A model generated the notes under the pieces. It was given only the letters and a program-made list of their open reading frames with translations. It searched no databases and was not told the DNA's origin. Position numbers and translations under genes: made by a program. This document shows positions 51,741 to 61,699 of a stretch of 64,000 nucleotides of DNA, piece by piece. Source of the DNA: Bacteroidales bacterium (GTDB taxonomy: Bacteria > Bacteroidota > Bacteroidia > Bacteroidales > JAIOZK01); the NCBI GenBank assembly GCA_021740625.1, contig JAIOZK010000019.1:1-64000 (forward strand), read 5' to 3'. The first letter of the stretch is position 1; each line of letters opens with the position of its first letter.

Positions 51741-52811
51741 CTAAAGTGTAATAAACGCTCCAATGCTGTGTGTATTGTCAAAGGCATCCATTGCCCTGAA
51801 CGAATAACTGATTGAAAAGTTAGTACCTCTTTCTTTGTTCATGGGCACCTGAACGGTAAAACCTGCGCTGATACCTTTGAAGGCATTGGTTCTGCTTTCA
51901 GGATTGTCGATACCCTGATCAATACCTTCCTCGTAAGTATACGCACCACGGATCATCAGGTATTCTTTCAGGCTGAATTCTATACCGCCCGTAAACTGAT
52001 CTTTTGAGAAAGAGTTGGAGGTAAAATTACCGGCCAGGGTTAAACGAGAGTTTCCCTCGAACAGGAAATCATATCCGGCACCGATCAGCAACTGCGCCGG
52101 CATTTCGAAATCTTCCTTTCTTTGTTCCAATGTAAAAGCAGTGGTTTGCTCATCGGGAATTACCCTAAGGGAAAGACCATCACCTGAAAACTTCATGGTT
52201 GGACCCACATTCTTGAGGGTAATACCGAATTTAATGTTTTCCATTTCACCGGTCACATATTGAATACCTGCATCAATGGCAAGCCCCTGTGCACTCATAT
52301 CAGAAATGGATTCCGAGATGATCTTAAAATTAATACCTCCGTAAATTGAATTTGAAAAAATCCTTGAATAGGCAATATTGACATTCAAATAATTCGGGGA
52401 AAAATCACCGATTCCCCCATCGGGTTGCCCCGGTGTTGTAATCTGAATATCCCCAAAGGCCATCGACATTACACTCAATCCAAGTGCACCCGACTCTCCC
52501 ATTTTCTGGGCAAAGCCAAAAGAATACATATCGATTCCCGATCCTTTCAGCCACTGGGTATGGGTAAACCCAATTTCGGTATTTTTTGTAAATGCAAGAC
52601 CGGCTACATTTACATACATGGATTCAAGGCCTCTAATTCCTGATACACTTACACTTCCCCAACCTGAGCTTCTGGCCCAGGGGTTGATCAGCAATTCGCC
52701 TGCACCGGCCTGGCCGGAACGGTCCTTGTTTCCTGCAAGATTCTCTTGAGTTGGCAGCATAATCAATCCCAGAAGGAAAAGTGCGATAAAATATCTGTAA
52801 AAACTCTTCAT
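51741..52811 (-). CDS. PorV/PorQ-family outer-membrane protein
   Basis: 356 residues from the ATG giving MKSFYRYFIA; a longer frame starts inside the upstream gene. Signal peptide, then GAGELLINPWARSSGWGSVSVSG and LESMYVNVAGLAFTKNTEIGFTHTQWL, the opening of PorV/PorQ barrels (family of the T9SS shuttle protein). The rest is alternating strands with a C-terminal aromatic-containing strand (HSIGAFITL). PorV moves T9SS cargo from the translocon to the attachment complex; other members are less characterised. It is the last gene of an operon behind a giant T9SS cargo and a TonB-dependent receptor, which suggests a dedicated role for that cargo. Whether the housekeeping PorV is elsewhere is not known. 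Confidence 0.82.
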   Translation of the reverse strand: MKSFYRYFIALFLLGLIMLPTQENLAGNKDRSGQAGAGELLINPWARSSGWGSVSVSGIRGLESMYVNVAGLAFTKNTEIGFTHTQWLKGSGIDMYSFGFAQKMGESGALGLSVMSMAFGDIQITTPGQPDGGIGDFSPNYLNVNIAYSRIFSNSIYGGINFKIISESISDMSAQGLAIDAGIQYVTGEMENIKFGITLKNVGPTMKFSGDGLSLRVIPDEQTTAFTLEQRKEDFEMPAQLLIGAGYDFLFEGNSRLTLAGNFTSNSFSKDQFTGGIEFSLKEYLMIRGAYTYEEGIDQGIDNPESRTNAFKGISAGFTVQVPMNKERGTNFSISYSFRAMDAFDNTHSIGAFITL

Positions 52812-52852
52812 GCCTTTTGTATTTTTTGTTATAAAATTAAATTTCATTCGTT

Positions 52853-55800
52853 TTAGAATACATTCAGGTCGATTGGTCTGATTGCTCCGAACCATTTTAG
52901 GATACGTTCCCCTTCATCAGATTTTACATGGATCAGATAAATACCTCCGGCAATTGTAACACCGGCAAAGTTCTTCAAATCCCAATCCAGGTATGTAATA
53001 TCGCTGTCTTTCTTGTATTGCCTGATCAGTGTTCCTTTCACATTGAAAATGGTAACGGTACAGCTGTTGGGCAAATTGGTAATCTTCACGGTATTATCCA
53101 GTGAATTTTCCTCATAAGAGCCTGAATATGCGTAATAGGGGTTCGGTACTACATTGATCAGATCAAGATCTGTTTCGGCTTTTTCGGCACTGTAAAAGTT
53201 TGTTGCGACCGCATCCGTTGAAAACTTATACATGGGATTGTAATTGTTTTGTGTCGGATATGCGCTTGTCGTATCATCCAGTCGAGATACGTAGCGTTTA
53301 TAAGGTCGTCCGATTCTGATCTTCAGCTTGGCTTCATTCGCGAGCCAATCCGTTCCCTGTTTGCCCATGGGCATACCCACATACATGATCTGTCCGAATA
53401 TCAAGGGAATGAATTTCCTTTCGAAAGATGTTCCGGGATAGCTGAACAAGGAATCCAGCACCATAAAGTTCCATTTTCCGGCATCATAGGCGGGGCTAGA
53501 ATAAGAAACGCCCAATTGCGAACTTGAAATGGTATTGTGTCCAAATACGTAAACATAATGTTTACCACCGAATCTTACCTCATTATTAACGGTATTGTAC
53601 ATATTTGGATCCAGAATTGCAGGCAGATCCTCATTTCTCTTTGTGGGATTGAAGATCATATCTCTTCCGTTCTGTCCTACCAGCCAGGAGTCTTCACCAA
53701 AGGCAATGTTCAGTCTTTCACCTGTTTCCACATTGATGGCATATCCGGGGAACCAACCCATACCAAATTCACTGATATAATTTGGATCTTCAGGATTGCT
53801 GCTCGGGCCACTTCCAAGCGGAGCAGGATTCCCGTCCTTATCAACGGACTGCCCCCCTCTTACCATAAACCTTTCGGTGGGTTTTCCATTGGGTTGCGGT
53901 TCTGTAAGTGCTTCATCACTTCCCATTTCCAATACAACAGAGCGGGTCCATTTGGATTTATCAGGCGTTAGCACGATATCCACACTGTGGAGATAATTTA
54001 ACTTAGCCAAATCTTTGGAACGGTTATCAACTGATATGGTGGCACTGAATGCAGGTCCTACTGATTCAAAACCTACATTTTGTGTAGAACTCATTGTTAG
54101 ACAATAAGGTGCCCATGTGCCATTCTGTATTTTTTCAAAATATTCATTCGGATCCCAGGCAAAACCCGGTAAATCCCAGTCATTCAATTTTGGATTACCG
54201 GCCTGGCCGACTGCATAGGAACCGGCTCTGATCCAGTTCTGCGGTGATCTGGGCTCCTGGTTATCTCTGATTCCGGAAAGCCAGCGTTCTTCAACATCCG
54301 CATATTCAATCCCTGAAACGATTAGGCTATTATAATTTTCCTTGATCGCTGTTGTATCTCCCGGGTAAACAATTTGGGCAATGTTTACCGACAAACCAAT
54401 TTCTGGGATCAATTGCTCATTCACGAGATTGATGGTTGTATCAGAATCATATACATCACCGGTTTCCTGATCGATCACCTGCCATTTTGAACTGAGAATC
54501 TTTGCTGAATCCTTGATGCTGTCATACACAACATCCGTGAATTTCAAAATATAATCGGCGTCTTTCACATTGAGCGGGTCAACAACTCTCACATCAAGAG
54601 GTCCATAACCTATTTTATAAACAGGATTGTAAGCGATTGGATATTCGGGATCTCCGATCTTAATGGGCTCGCCCTCATCGTTCAGTGATCCAACAGGTTT
54701 TTTCGATAATATTTCTTCAACCGTTTCCTCTGTGAAATCAAGGGCAAGGTATCCATTACCATTTCCGTCGAGACGGGTAATCTGCGGCTGATCGCCATAA
54801 TCAGAATTCATCTCCAGACCATTCACGGTTTTATGCGGAATGGCGGTATAAACCTGAATATTCCTTCTTCCGGCCAGGTAAGGCTTCTTCTGACCATAGA
54901 GGAAAATCGGGTCAGCTTCATCAATCTTGAAAGGCATATATTCATTGTAGGCATAAGCCAATGCAAGATAATAATATTGTTTATGATTCACCAGTGTTCT
55001 ATCGCCTGTAGCAAACTGGTCTTCGGTAATCCTGAAGGAATGACGGATGCCATTGTCGCCCCCATCCACTTCTTCAACCGGAACGAGTGTACCCAAATCT
55101 TCATCTTTATAATAATTGATAAGCCTGGTGATACCGTTTGCTTTGTCAAACTGTGCAACGGGCCTGACCAAATCCGGGTCATGTATGCTTTCAACCGAAA
55201 CCGATGCATTTTTCAACTGAAAGATCTGGTAACCCTCAAAGTGATATAAAGAGTCATTTCTTTCGTTCGGATCAAGATAACTGGGTTGCGGGATCGTATT
55301 GTCATATTCCATATATGCTTCTTTGTAGTTATTGGAATTGACTGAATTTGTTATAAATACGATCAGTTCCTCGTCCAGTTCGACGAAATCAAGATCGGGT
55401 GCATCGGGGCCATCAATCACGTCGAAGCAGTTGTCAAAGAGAGCCTGACATTTGTCATCCACAGTTCTGAGCAATTCTACAGATGCCCAGGCACCACCTG
55501 ATCCTGCCCTTGCCCAGGGAATACCGACGGTGATATAGTTAACCGCACCGGAAGTCAGGGTAAAAGGACCTGCCGATTGCATAAAACGTCTGTCGCTTGG
55601 ATCATTCCCAACGGTTTCTTCCGTCCAGTATACTCCGTTTTGATTAAAACCGCCATTGGGTGGGGTTCCGTTTGTTCCCCAATTACAGGGGTCTGAATCT
55701 CCCGGAAACATAAAATTACATGCCGGTCCGACAGCACCCACTGTGGGGTGACCGTTTCCTCCGTACTGCATGCGGCTGTTATCAAGCCAGATACCACGCA

Positions 55801-57163
55801 GATAATTGTAGTAGTCGATGGCTTCATCGGGGGCACCGTTGATATTGCTTCCACTGTTGTTGTAATAAACGAATCTTCTCATTCCGAAACGCTCGTCATC
55901 GACGAGTCCGTTTCCGAAATTTACACCGTTGATGGCCATGGGATCCCATTCATTGGGAGATCCAATGATGGAGCAATCGCCGGTAAATGCAGGGTTATCT
56001 CTTCCATCGGGGTTGATATAGGGTCCCTGGAAAAAGTCAACACCTACGGCAGGGGGCTGGTCGCCATAAGCTTCCACCTGTCCGTTTCCATCAACGTCGG
56101 TACCATTATAACCATAACCCAATCCACGTCCAACGTCACATCCTACATAGTCATCCCATGCATAACCAAGATCGGTATCCATCCAGGGACTGAAATAGGT
56201 TTCAGAAAGTTCAAAAGTAGAACGGTTGATGATCTCATAACTATAAAAGGTCATGTTGTTGATCTCATCGTTTGTCGTAAAAGCAAATGCCTGTGCCCTG
56301 ATCTCAAGACCTATGGAAGCACCCTGTGATTCGGAGTGGAAATTTCCTTTGTCATTGAAGATCCACCAGAGCGTCTGGTCCCCTTTGATGACCTGGTCGG
56401 ACAAAATACTTCCGTGGACTTTTACGGGATAATCTTCATAAATTTCCTCAAAGGTGCGTTCCGGAGGATCATCCGGGTTCAGCAACCTGTTAAGGGGACA
56501 GAGGCTGTTATCAATATCGTAATAAGGATAATCACCGCTGTAGGGATCATATACACCATCATTGTTATTATCGTAGAAGGGTGCCAGGTAAAAACTCTGA
56601 TTTTTGGCTTCATTTCCGTGGGCAGGCCAGTTGAGGATTTCTTCAGGAATAACATAATCCGGGTATTCTTCTGCCCTGTTGTCACTTTCCCACCATGCGA
56701 TAAACTTATCCACCATGGCACGGGTCATAACAAAATGCTTATCCCAGTTGGCACAAACTTCTGCATCTACTGCTGCAGTTCCATCCACTGTAAGCGGGCC
56801 TGTCCAGTAGTCGTTCCCCACCTGCCTGTAACGCAGGGCGGCAAGTTTCAACTGGTCGTTGATGTCCAGCCCACCAATCCATAGGGCACTTGCAAAAAGT
56901 GATGTTGCTGTTCCCTCTTTGGGTATAAAATACTGTGAAATATCCTGGAGATCCCACCACATGTCTCCACCTGTATTGATCCTGGCCCGTACGTTGTTAA
57001 TGTCCAGAAAGCGGTAACTTGTAGCAGGCGAGCAACCTGCACTCGCTTCTTTAAGCTGTGCGTTGCTTTTGGAGGGTGCTCCGATATATTTTTCCGCATG
57101 ACCTGTATTGACTATGATAAAACTAAATAGAAGTATAGTCAGTTTTTGTAAGTTATTCTTCAT
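52853..57163 (-). CDS. Giant T9SS-exported surface protein
   Basis: 1,436 residues from the ATG giving MKNNLQKLTI; an ORF start eight codons upstream (57,187) is less likely. Signal peptide (LLFSFIIVNTGHAEK). The body is an acidic, aromatic, Asn/Gly-rich exoprotein: ASALWIGGLDINDQLKLAA, then DNNNDGVYDPYSGDYPYYD (calcium-loop-like) and WMDTDLGYAWDDYVG, DVDGNGQVEAYGD. The C-terminal 90 residues are a T9SS type A sorting domain (LINVVPNPYYAYSG, WDLKNFAGVTIAGGIYLI). The family is widespread in Bacteroidota but I recognise no enzymatic fold. Encoded between a TonB-dependent receptor and a PorV-like protein. Confidence 0.83.
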   Translation of the reverse strand: MKNNLQKLTILLFSFIIVNTGHAEKYIGAPSKSNAQLKEASAGCSPATSYRFLDINNVRARINTGGDMWWDLQDISQYFIPKEGTATSLFASALWIGGLDINDQLKLAALRYRQVGNDYWTGPLTVDGTAAVDAEVCANWDKHFVMTRAMVDKFIAWWESDNRAEEYPDYVIPEEILNWPAHGNEAKNQSFYLAPFYDNNNDGVYDPYSGDYPYYDIDNSLCPLNRLLNPDDPPERTFEEIYEDYPVKVHGSILSDQVIKGDQTLWWIFNDKGNFHSESQGASIGLEIRAQAFAFTTNDEINNMTFYSYEIINRSTFELSETYFSPWMDTDLGYAWDDYVGCDVGRGLGYGYNGTDVDGNGQVEAYGDQPPAVGVDFFQGPYINPDGRDNPAFTGDCSIIGSPNEWDPMAINGVNFGNGLVDDERFGMRRFVYYNNSGSNINGAPDEAIDYYNYLRGIWLDNSRMQYGGNGHPTVGAVGPACNFMFPGDSDPCNWGTNGTPPNGGFNQNGVYWTEETVGNDPSDRRFMQSAGPFTLTSGAVNYITVGIPWARAGSGGAWASVELLRTVDDKCQALFDNCFDVIDGPDAPDLDFVELDEELIVFITNSVNSNNYKEAYMEYDNTIPQPSYLDPNERNDSLYHFEGYQIFQLKNASVSVESIHDPDLVRPVAQFDKANGITRLINYYKDEDLGTLVPVEEVDGGDNGIRHSFRITEDQFATGDRTLVNHKQYYYLALAYAYNEYMPFKIDEADPIFLYGQKKPYLAGRRNIQVYTAIPHKTVNGLEMNSDYGDQPQITRLDGNGNGYLALDFTEETVEEILSKKPVGSLNDEGEPIKIGDPEYPIAYNPVYKIGYGPLDVRVVDPLNVKDADYILKFTDVVYDSIKDSAKILSSKWQVIDQETGDVYDSDTTINLVNEQLIPEIGLSVNIAQIVYPGDTTAIKENYNSLIVSGIEYADVEERWLSGIRDNQEPRSPQNWIRAGSYAVGQAGNPKLNDWDLPGFAWDPNEYFEKIQNGTWAPYCLTMSSTQNVGFESVGPAFSATISVDNRSKDLAKLNYLHSVDIVLTPDKSKWTRSVVLEMGSDEALTEPQPNGKPTERFMVRGGQSVDKDGNPAPLGSGPSSNPEDPNYISEFGMGWFPGYAINVETGERLNIAFGEDSWLVGQNGRDMIFNPTKRNEDLPAILDPNMYNTVNNEVRFGGKHYVYVFGHNTISSSQLGVSYSSPAYDAGKWNFMVLDSLFSYPGTSFERKFIPLIFGQIMYVGMPMGKQGTDWLANEAKLKIRIGRPYKRYVSRLDDTTSAYPTQNNYNPMYKFSTDAVATNFYSAEKAETDLDLINVVPNPYYAYSGSYEENSLDNTVKITNLPNSCTVTIFNVKGTLIRQYKKDSDITYLDWDLKNFAGVTIAGGIYLIHVKSDEGERILKWFGAIRPIDLNVF

Positions 57164-57202
57164 GGGTAAATATTTTTTATGTACCATTTTAAAATTCTTT
57201 CC

Positions 57203-60200
57203 TTATAAATTAAAAATCAATCCTAGCCTGATATACCTTGGGGCTGTGTAGTTACCCGGTCGATCAACGAAAATTCCATAGAGTTGTCTGAAAGACTCAG
57301 GACTGATCTGTGAATTGATCTCTTTTTGCCATTCGGCAGCAGCCAGGTAGCCGTCATCATCCGGGTTTCCGGTAAACGGATAAACATTGCTGACATTCTT
57401 CGTATCAAATACATTTAGTATTTGCAAATAGACATTGAAGTATGATTTGCGTTCGGATGATTCCTTGAATTTCACATAAAATTCTTTATCAATTCGGAGG
57501 TCCATTCTGAACTGCCATGGCAGCCGGGATCCTGAATAAGTACCCTTCAGCAGGTTATTACCACCTGAAATGGGCGAATTAATCGAACGTGATGCTGTAT
57601 ATGGCGTACCGGATCCACCGATGAAGGTCAGTGTAAATCCTGTATTTTTCAGGATCTGTGTATTCTGAATCACCGGACCATTGTAATCTTTTCCTTCGGG
57701 GAATCGATAATCCAGCACCAGGTTGATATTGTGTCTTCTGTCCCAGGGCATGGGGAAAGTCTGTCTCAGGTTCGGCTGGCCTGCCGCAATCAACGCAGCA
57801 GCGGTGGTTGGCGATGAACCCGTTGCTTCTGCAAACTGCAATGTGTATGCTGCACGAATCCTGGCGTTGTTGGTTCTTCTCAGGTCGTAGGTAACAGTAA
57901 GTCCTTTTACGGTACCAAAGTCAAGGTTGTTATAAGATACATATCTCCTGGGATAAGCTCCGGTAAACTCAAAGGCCTGGATCATATCCCGCATCTCGCG
58001 ATAAAAGGTTGTGATCTTCAGGGATGATGTATTGGTCAACTTTTGCTGGAATCCCAACTCGTAATCAATGGTTTTCGTGGGTTTCAGGTTGGGGTTATTG
58101 ATCCTTCCTGAAATTTCATTGAAGTAGTAATAAGTCGCCGGACTAACAACAATGCTTGATGTCGGCCTTTGCGTTAGCACATCATAGTGTGCAAAGAACA
58201 GGGCCTCATCCGAAATGGGGAATGAGAAAGAAATACGGGGCATCACGCTCCACTGGGGTTCATAATCCTCAAATGATTCGATGGTAGGCCTGTTCAGATC
58301 CGGATCTTCAATAAAGGGGGATATGCCCGATCCTTTGTCCAGATCGTTCGGGTCGGTGATCTCTGTTCCCTCTGCGTTGAACCATGTATCACCATTGCGG
58401 TAACCAACTACCGCTGTGGGGTTGCTCACGTTATCAACATAAACCACATAATCATCACCCATGTTTCCGGGCACCTGATCGAGATCCAGTTCGAGGTACT
58501 GCTGCGGTGTCAATTCGCCTACAGTAAATGCAGGATACAAAAGATAGGGATCTTTCAATACCATCTGGTTGGCATCGAAGCGGTCGACGCGAACACCAAT
58601 GTTGAAGATCAGGTCTCTGAAAGCAAATTTATCCTGGAGGTAACCTGCCATATAAATGGGCTCATAAGCGCCGATGGGGCGGGTATACATTCCATTTTCA
58701 TCCTGTTCATTGAAAAAGTCTTCAAAACTGGGTTTTGATTTCAGTTTATTTCCTTTATAATCATACCCTCTCCATGCAGCGAAACTGTTCCCAAAGTTCA
58801 GAAGCTCATCGGGGCTGAAAAGATCAATTGAATACAGGTCCTCATCTACATATGCAGTCTTCAGATTACCGTTTTTGTCATAATAACTGATCGATCTGTT
58901 TTCAAAATCATAGGAATCGGTAACGATGTAATCGACACCATCCACAGGCAGCCCGAGTCTTTGCCTCAGGTTTCTGTCGAAAATTTCCTGGGTGTTGGCA
59001 TCATAACGGAAGGGGTAATTAATGGTATCCTGGAAAACACCATCCTGATAAACCAGTTGCGGATTTTCAAAATCCAACTGTTGAATATGGCGGTTGGTCA
59101 GACCTCTCATAAGGGTCCACAAACCTACGGCATTTCCGTAATTGATAAATCTTTCGGTTCGTTGTTCATACTGGAAACCGAGCTTGATCTCATGGTTACC
59201 CACGTCTGCACTGAAAGCAGCATTGATTCCGATCTGGGAATTATCCTCTTCAAAATAACCGCTTTGCACTGCACCGGGGCTCTGGAACAACTGGTATACG
59301 CTGGCTGGCATGTTACCATTCAGCAAACCTCCATTACCCTGTACCTGGAAACGGTTTTCATAATTTCCAATCGGCAGTCCTTCATATATGCTGTAATAAT
59401 CAGTTGTCCAGTTGGATGCCAGCGGGTTGAACTGACCGGCATCGAAGGTATACAAAGTATCTGTTCGACCGGTAAACAACCATACATCCTCATATACCTG
59501 GCCATTGATGGTATCACTTCCCAGTGTATAACTGGGTTCTTTATATTCTTCAAATTTTCCCAGATATCCGTAATTGAACAACTTGTCCTCATGATCCGGG
59601 TCTTCCTGTTTGCGATAATATTTGGAATAATCCGCCTGGATCGAATAGAAAACATTCCTGAACAATCCCGGATTTTCCCTGTCTGTTTCGAAGCGCTGTG
59701 TAAACCTACCGAATACACGGTATGTTCTGTTCAGGTAATGGGTATTTTTATCATAATTTAACAACTGACTGGCCTGGTATCCGACGCCTGTAAAGTTTCC
59801 TTCATTCTGAACGAACTGTCCGCCAAATGTCAGGTTTATTGTTTTGGTTGTTTTAACATCGAATTTCGCAGAAACATTAATACCATAACGCGATGTATTC
59901 AATGTATTTTTTTGGTGTTTCAGATCATTCGTTGTTAAGAACTCTGCATTTTGCCAGGTACCACCTGCTTCCAATCCTGAAATCCTGAGCGGGTCTTGTT
60001 CCAGTCTTTTAAGAACATCGTCTTTGGCTGTATATATCCCGATCGGACTGGGCTCTCCGTCCTCGCGGAATGTCAGGTCGCCTGCAATGAAGAATCCCAG
60101 CAGGGAACTGATCCTTTCGCCCTGTTCATTCTTTTTGGAGAAAAGGGGTCCGTTCACATTAAACCCGAGCCTGTTATAGCCAAAGGCATCTAGGAACTGT

Positions 60201-60916
60201 GAAGTTACCAGTTCAGCTCCGGCACCAAACTTCCTGGAGGGCCCTTTGGTGGTAACGTTGATCACACCACCGGTAGCGTCCCCATATTGTGCGGGCAAAC
60301 CACCCAGGATCACTGATACCTGTTCGATGGCTGAAGGCGGCAATGCTGCAGAACCTGTTACTTTGATACCGTCAATATAGGTAACGGTACCATCGGTACG
60401 GGCTCCACGGATACTGCCCCTTTCACCGTCCCTGGAGAAAACACCACCTACCGTGGCGGCCACACCGTCGGCTGAACGGTTGGGCATTTTTTCAATTTCC
60501 TTGGAAGTCACTGTTGCTCCTGAGGCTGTCTGGTCCTTGCTAATCAGGGGAACTGAATAATCTACAATCTCGACTTCATCCAGGGTTTCGGCTGTAGGCA
60601 ACAATTCAATGTCAAGAAAAGTGATCTGGTCACCTGAAATAATTACACCCTGCACAAGCTGGGTTTTATAACCCACAAACGTAGCCTTAACATCATACTT
60701 TCCCGGCTGAATCGGCTTTACGATGTAGTTACCGTCAAAATCCGATGAGGCACCACCCACCTGTGTGCCTCCAAGTTCCACTACAATATTTGCAAATGGG
60801 ATGGGTTCTCCTGTTGATTTATCCGAAATCTTTCCTTTCAGGGTTCCCGATTGTGAAAACACTAACAAACTAGAAGTTAGTATGATACCAAGAGTTAAAA
60901 GTAAAGTTCTTAACAT
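57203..60916 (-). CDS. TonB-dependent receptor with carboxypeptidase-like N-terminal domain
   Basis: 1,237 residues. Signal peptide; a CarboxypepD_reg-like domain (about 22-110; LKGKISDKSTGEPIPFANIVV); a plug with YIDGIKVTG and LPAQYGDATGGVINVTTKG; and a long barrel ending PRYIRLGLIFNL. It lacks a SusD-type partner; the next genes are a giant T9SS cargo (39 bases downstream) and a PorV-like protein, all on the same strand, giving a three-gene operon. It could import a nutrient released at the surface or assist assembly. Ligand unknown. Repeats of F(N/D) and long hydrophilic loops are typical of the barrel. Confidence 0.88.
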   Translation of the reverse strand: MLRTLLLTLGIILTSSLLVFSQSGTLKGKISDKSTGEPIPFANIVVELGGTQVGGASSDFDGNYIVKPIQPGKYDVKATFVGYKTQLVQGVIISGDQITFLDIELLPTAETLDEVEIVDYSVPLISKDQTASGATVTSKEIEKMPNRSADGVAATVGGVFSRDGERGSIRGARTDGTVTYIDGIKVTGSAALPPSAIEQVSVILGGLPAQYGDATGGVINVTTKGPSRKFGAGAELVTSQFLDAFGYNRLGFNVNGPLFSKKNEQGERISSLLGFFIAGDLTFREDGEPSPIGIYTAKDDVLKRLEQDPLRISGLEAGGTWQNAEFLTTNDLKHQKNTLNTSRYGINVSAKFDVKTTKTINLTFGGQFVQNEGNFTGVGYQASQLLNYDKNTHYLNRTYRVFGRFTQRFETDRENPGLFRNVFYSIQADYSKYYRKQEDPDHEDKLFNYGYLGKFEEYKEPSYTLGSDTINGQVYEDVWLFTGRTDTLYTFDAGQFNPLASNWTTDYYSIYEGLPIGNYENRFQVQGNGGLLNGNMPASVYQLFQSPGAVQSGYFEEDNSQIGINAAFSADVGNHEIKLGFQYEQRTERFINYGNAVGLWTLMRGLTNRHIQQLDFENPQLVYQDGVFQDTINYPFRYDANTQEIFDRNLRQRLGLPVDGVDYIVTDSYDFENRSISYYDKNGNLKTAYVDEDLYSIDLFSPDELLNFGNSFAAWRGYDYKGNKLKSKPSFEDFFNEQDENGMYTRPIGAYEPIYMAGYLQDKFAFRDLIFNIGVRVDRFDANQMVLKDPYLLYPAFTVGELTPQQYLELDLDQVPGNMGDDYVVYVDNVSNPTAVVGYRNGDTWFNAEGTEITDPNDLDKGSGISPFIEDPDLNRPTIESFEDYEPQWSVMPRISFSFPISDEALFFAHYDVLTQRPTSSIVVSPATYYYFNEISGRINNPNLKPTKTIDYELGFQQKLTNTSSLKITTFYREMRDMIQAFEFTGAYPRRYVSYNNLDFGTVKGLTVTYDLRRTNNARIRAAYTLQFAEATGSSPTTAAALIAAGQPNLRQTFPMPWDRRHNINLVLDYRFPEGKDYNGPVIQNTQILKNTGFTLTFIGGSGTPYTASRSINSPISGGNNLLKGTYSGSRLPWQFRMDLRIDKEFYVKFKESSERKSYFNVYLQILNVFDTKNVSNVYPFTGNPDDDGYLAAAEWQKEINSQISPESFRQLYGIFVDRPGNYTAPRYIRLGLIFNL

Positions 60917-61042
60917 ATCATAAAATTTTATGTTAGATTATACATTGCGCTTCTAAAAGTCGGTAAAGTTAATAATAAATTAACTTAATAACCAAAAAAT
61001 TTAATGAACGCCTAATTTTTTTATTTGGCAATTTCAGAGGGT

Positions 61043-61588
61043 TTAATCGTAAGGTCGCTCTAAAATTGTCTGATATATAACAGCATTTCTGAGACTGAAT
61101 GTACCGGCATTTTCAGTTTCATTTTCGGCATCCAGATCGATGACTTCCTGCACTTTCTCCGGGCTGTCTGTATTTGTTATTCTATCTTTAGCTCTTCTGT
61201 TCCTGAAATAATCCTTTGAGAGGGAAGAATTGCCTTCTATGGCTGTACCCATTTGTTCGATGGATTCGAGGTTTTGTTTTTCGAAAGGATTTTTTGTTGC
61301 CTTTTTTGCTTTCTCTTCTCTCCTTTGTCGCTGGTAGATGGTTTCATATTCTGGTTTCTGCTCTTCCTGCTCAAACTCATGAAAGATCTGATCAATGAAG
61401 GATTCCTCTTTTTCATCTTCACGGTAAGTGTCCTGTTCGCTTTCTTCCTGCTTTCCAGAGCGTTCGGCTGCCCTTCTTTGCTTTTCTTTCAGCTTCTTTT
61501 GCTGTCCGTAAATTGAGAAGGCGATCCAGGCAATACCTATTAATATATATATGAAATCTTCCATTTTCTCGGGTTGCTGGTTTTCCAA
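61043..61588 (-). CDS. Membrane-anchored coiled protein of unknown function
   Basis: 181 residues. One N-terminal membrane helix (FIYILIGIAWIAFSIYG) followed by a highly charged Gln/Glu/Lys/Arg segment (about 30-100) of coiled-coil character, then a short conserved-looking end (FSLRNAVIYQTILERPYD). The C-terminal motif recurs in hypothetical Bacteroidota proteins, but I recall no function. The soluble part probably faces the cytosol. Monocistronic between the receptor operon and the LytTR gene. Confidence 0.65.
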   Translation of the reverse strand: MENQQPEKMEDFIYILIGIAWIAFSIYGQQKKLKEKQRRAAERSGKQEESEQDTYREDEKEESFIDQIFHEFEQEEQKPEYETIYQRQRREEKAKKATKNPFEKQNLESIEQMGTAIEGNSSLSKDYFRNRRAKDRITNTDSPEKVQEVIDLDAENETENAGTFSLRNAVIYQTILERPYD

Positions 61589-61699
61589 AATTATTCAATT
61601 CGTAAAAATAGAAAATTCTAAACGAACTGGAAAGAAATAATCAGTTAACGGTTTGCTGTGATCAGTTTCCGGCATTACGATGAACGGGAACCTCTCATA

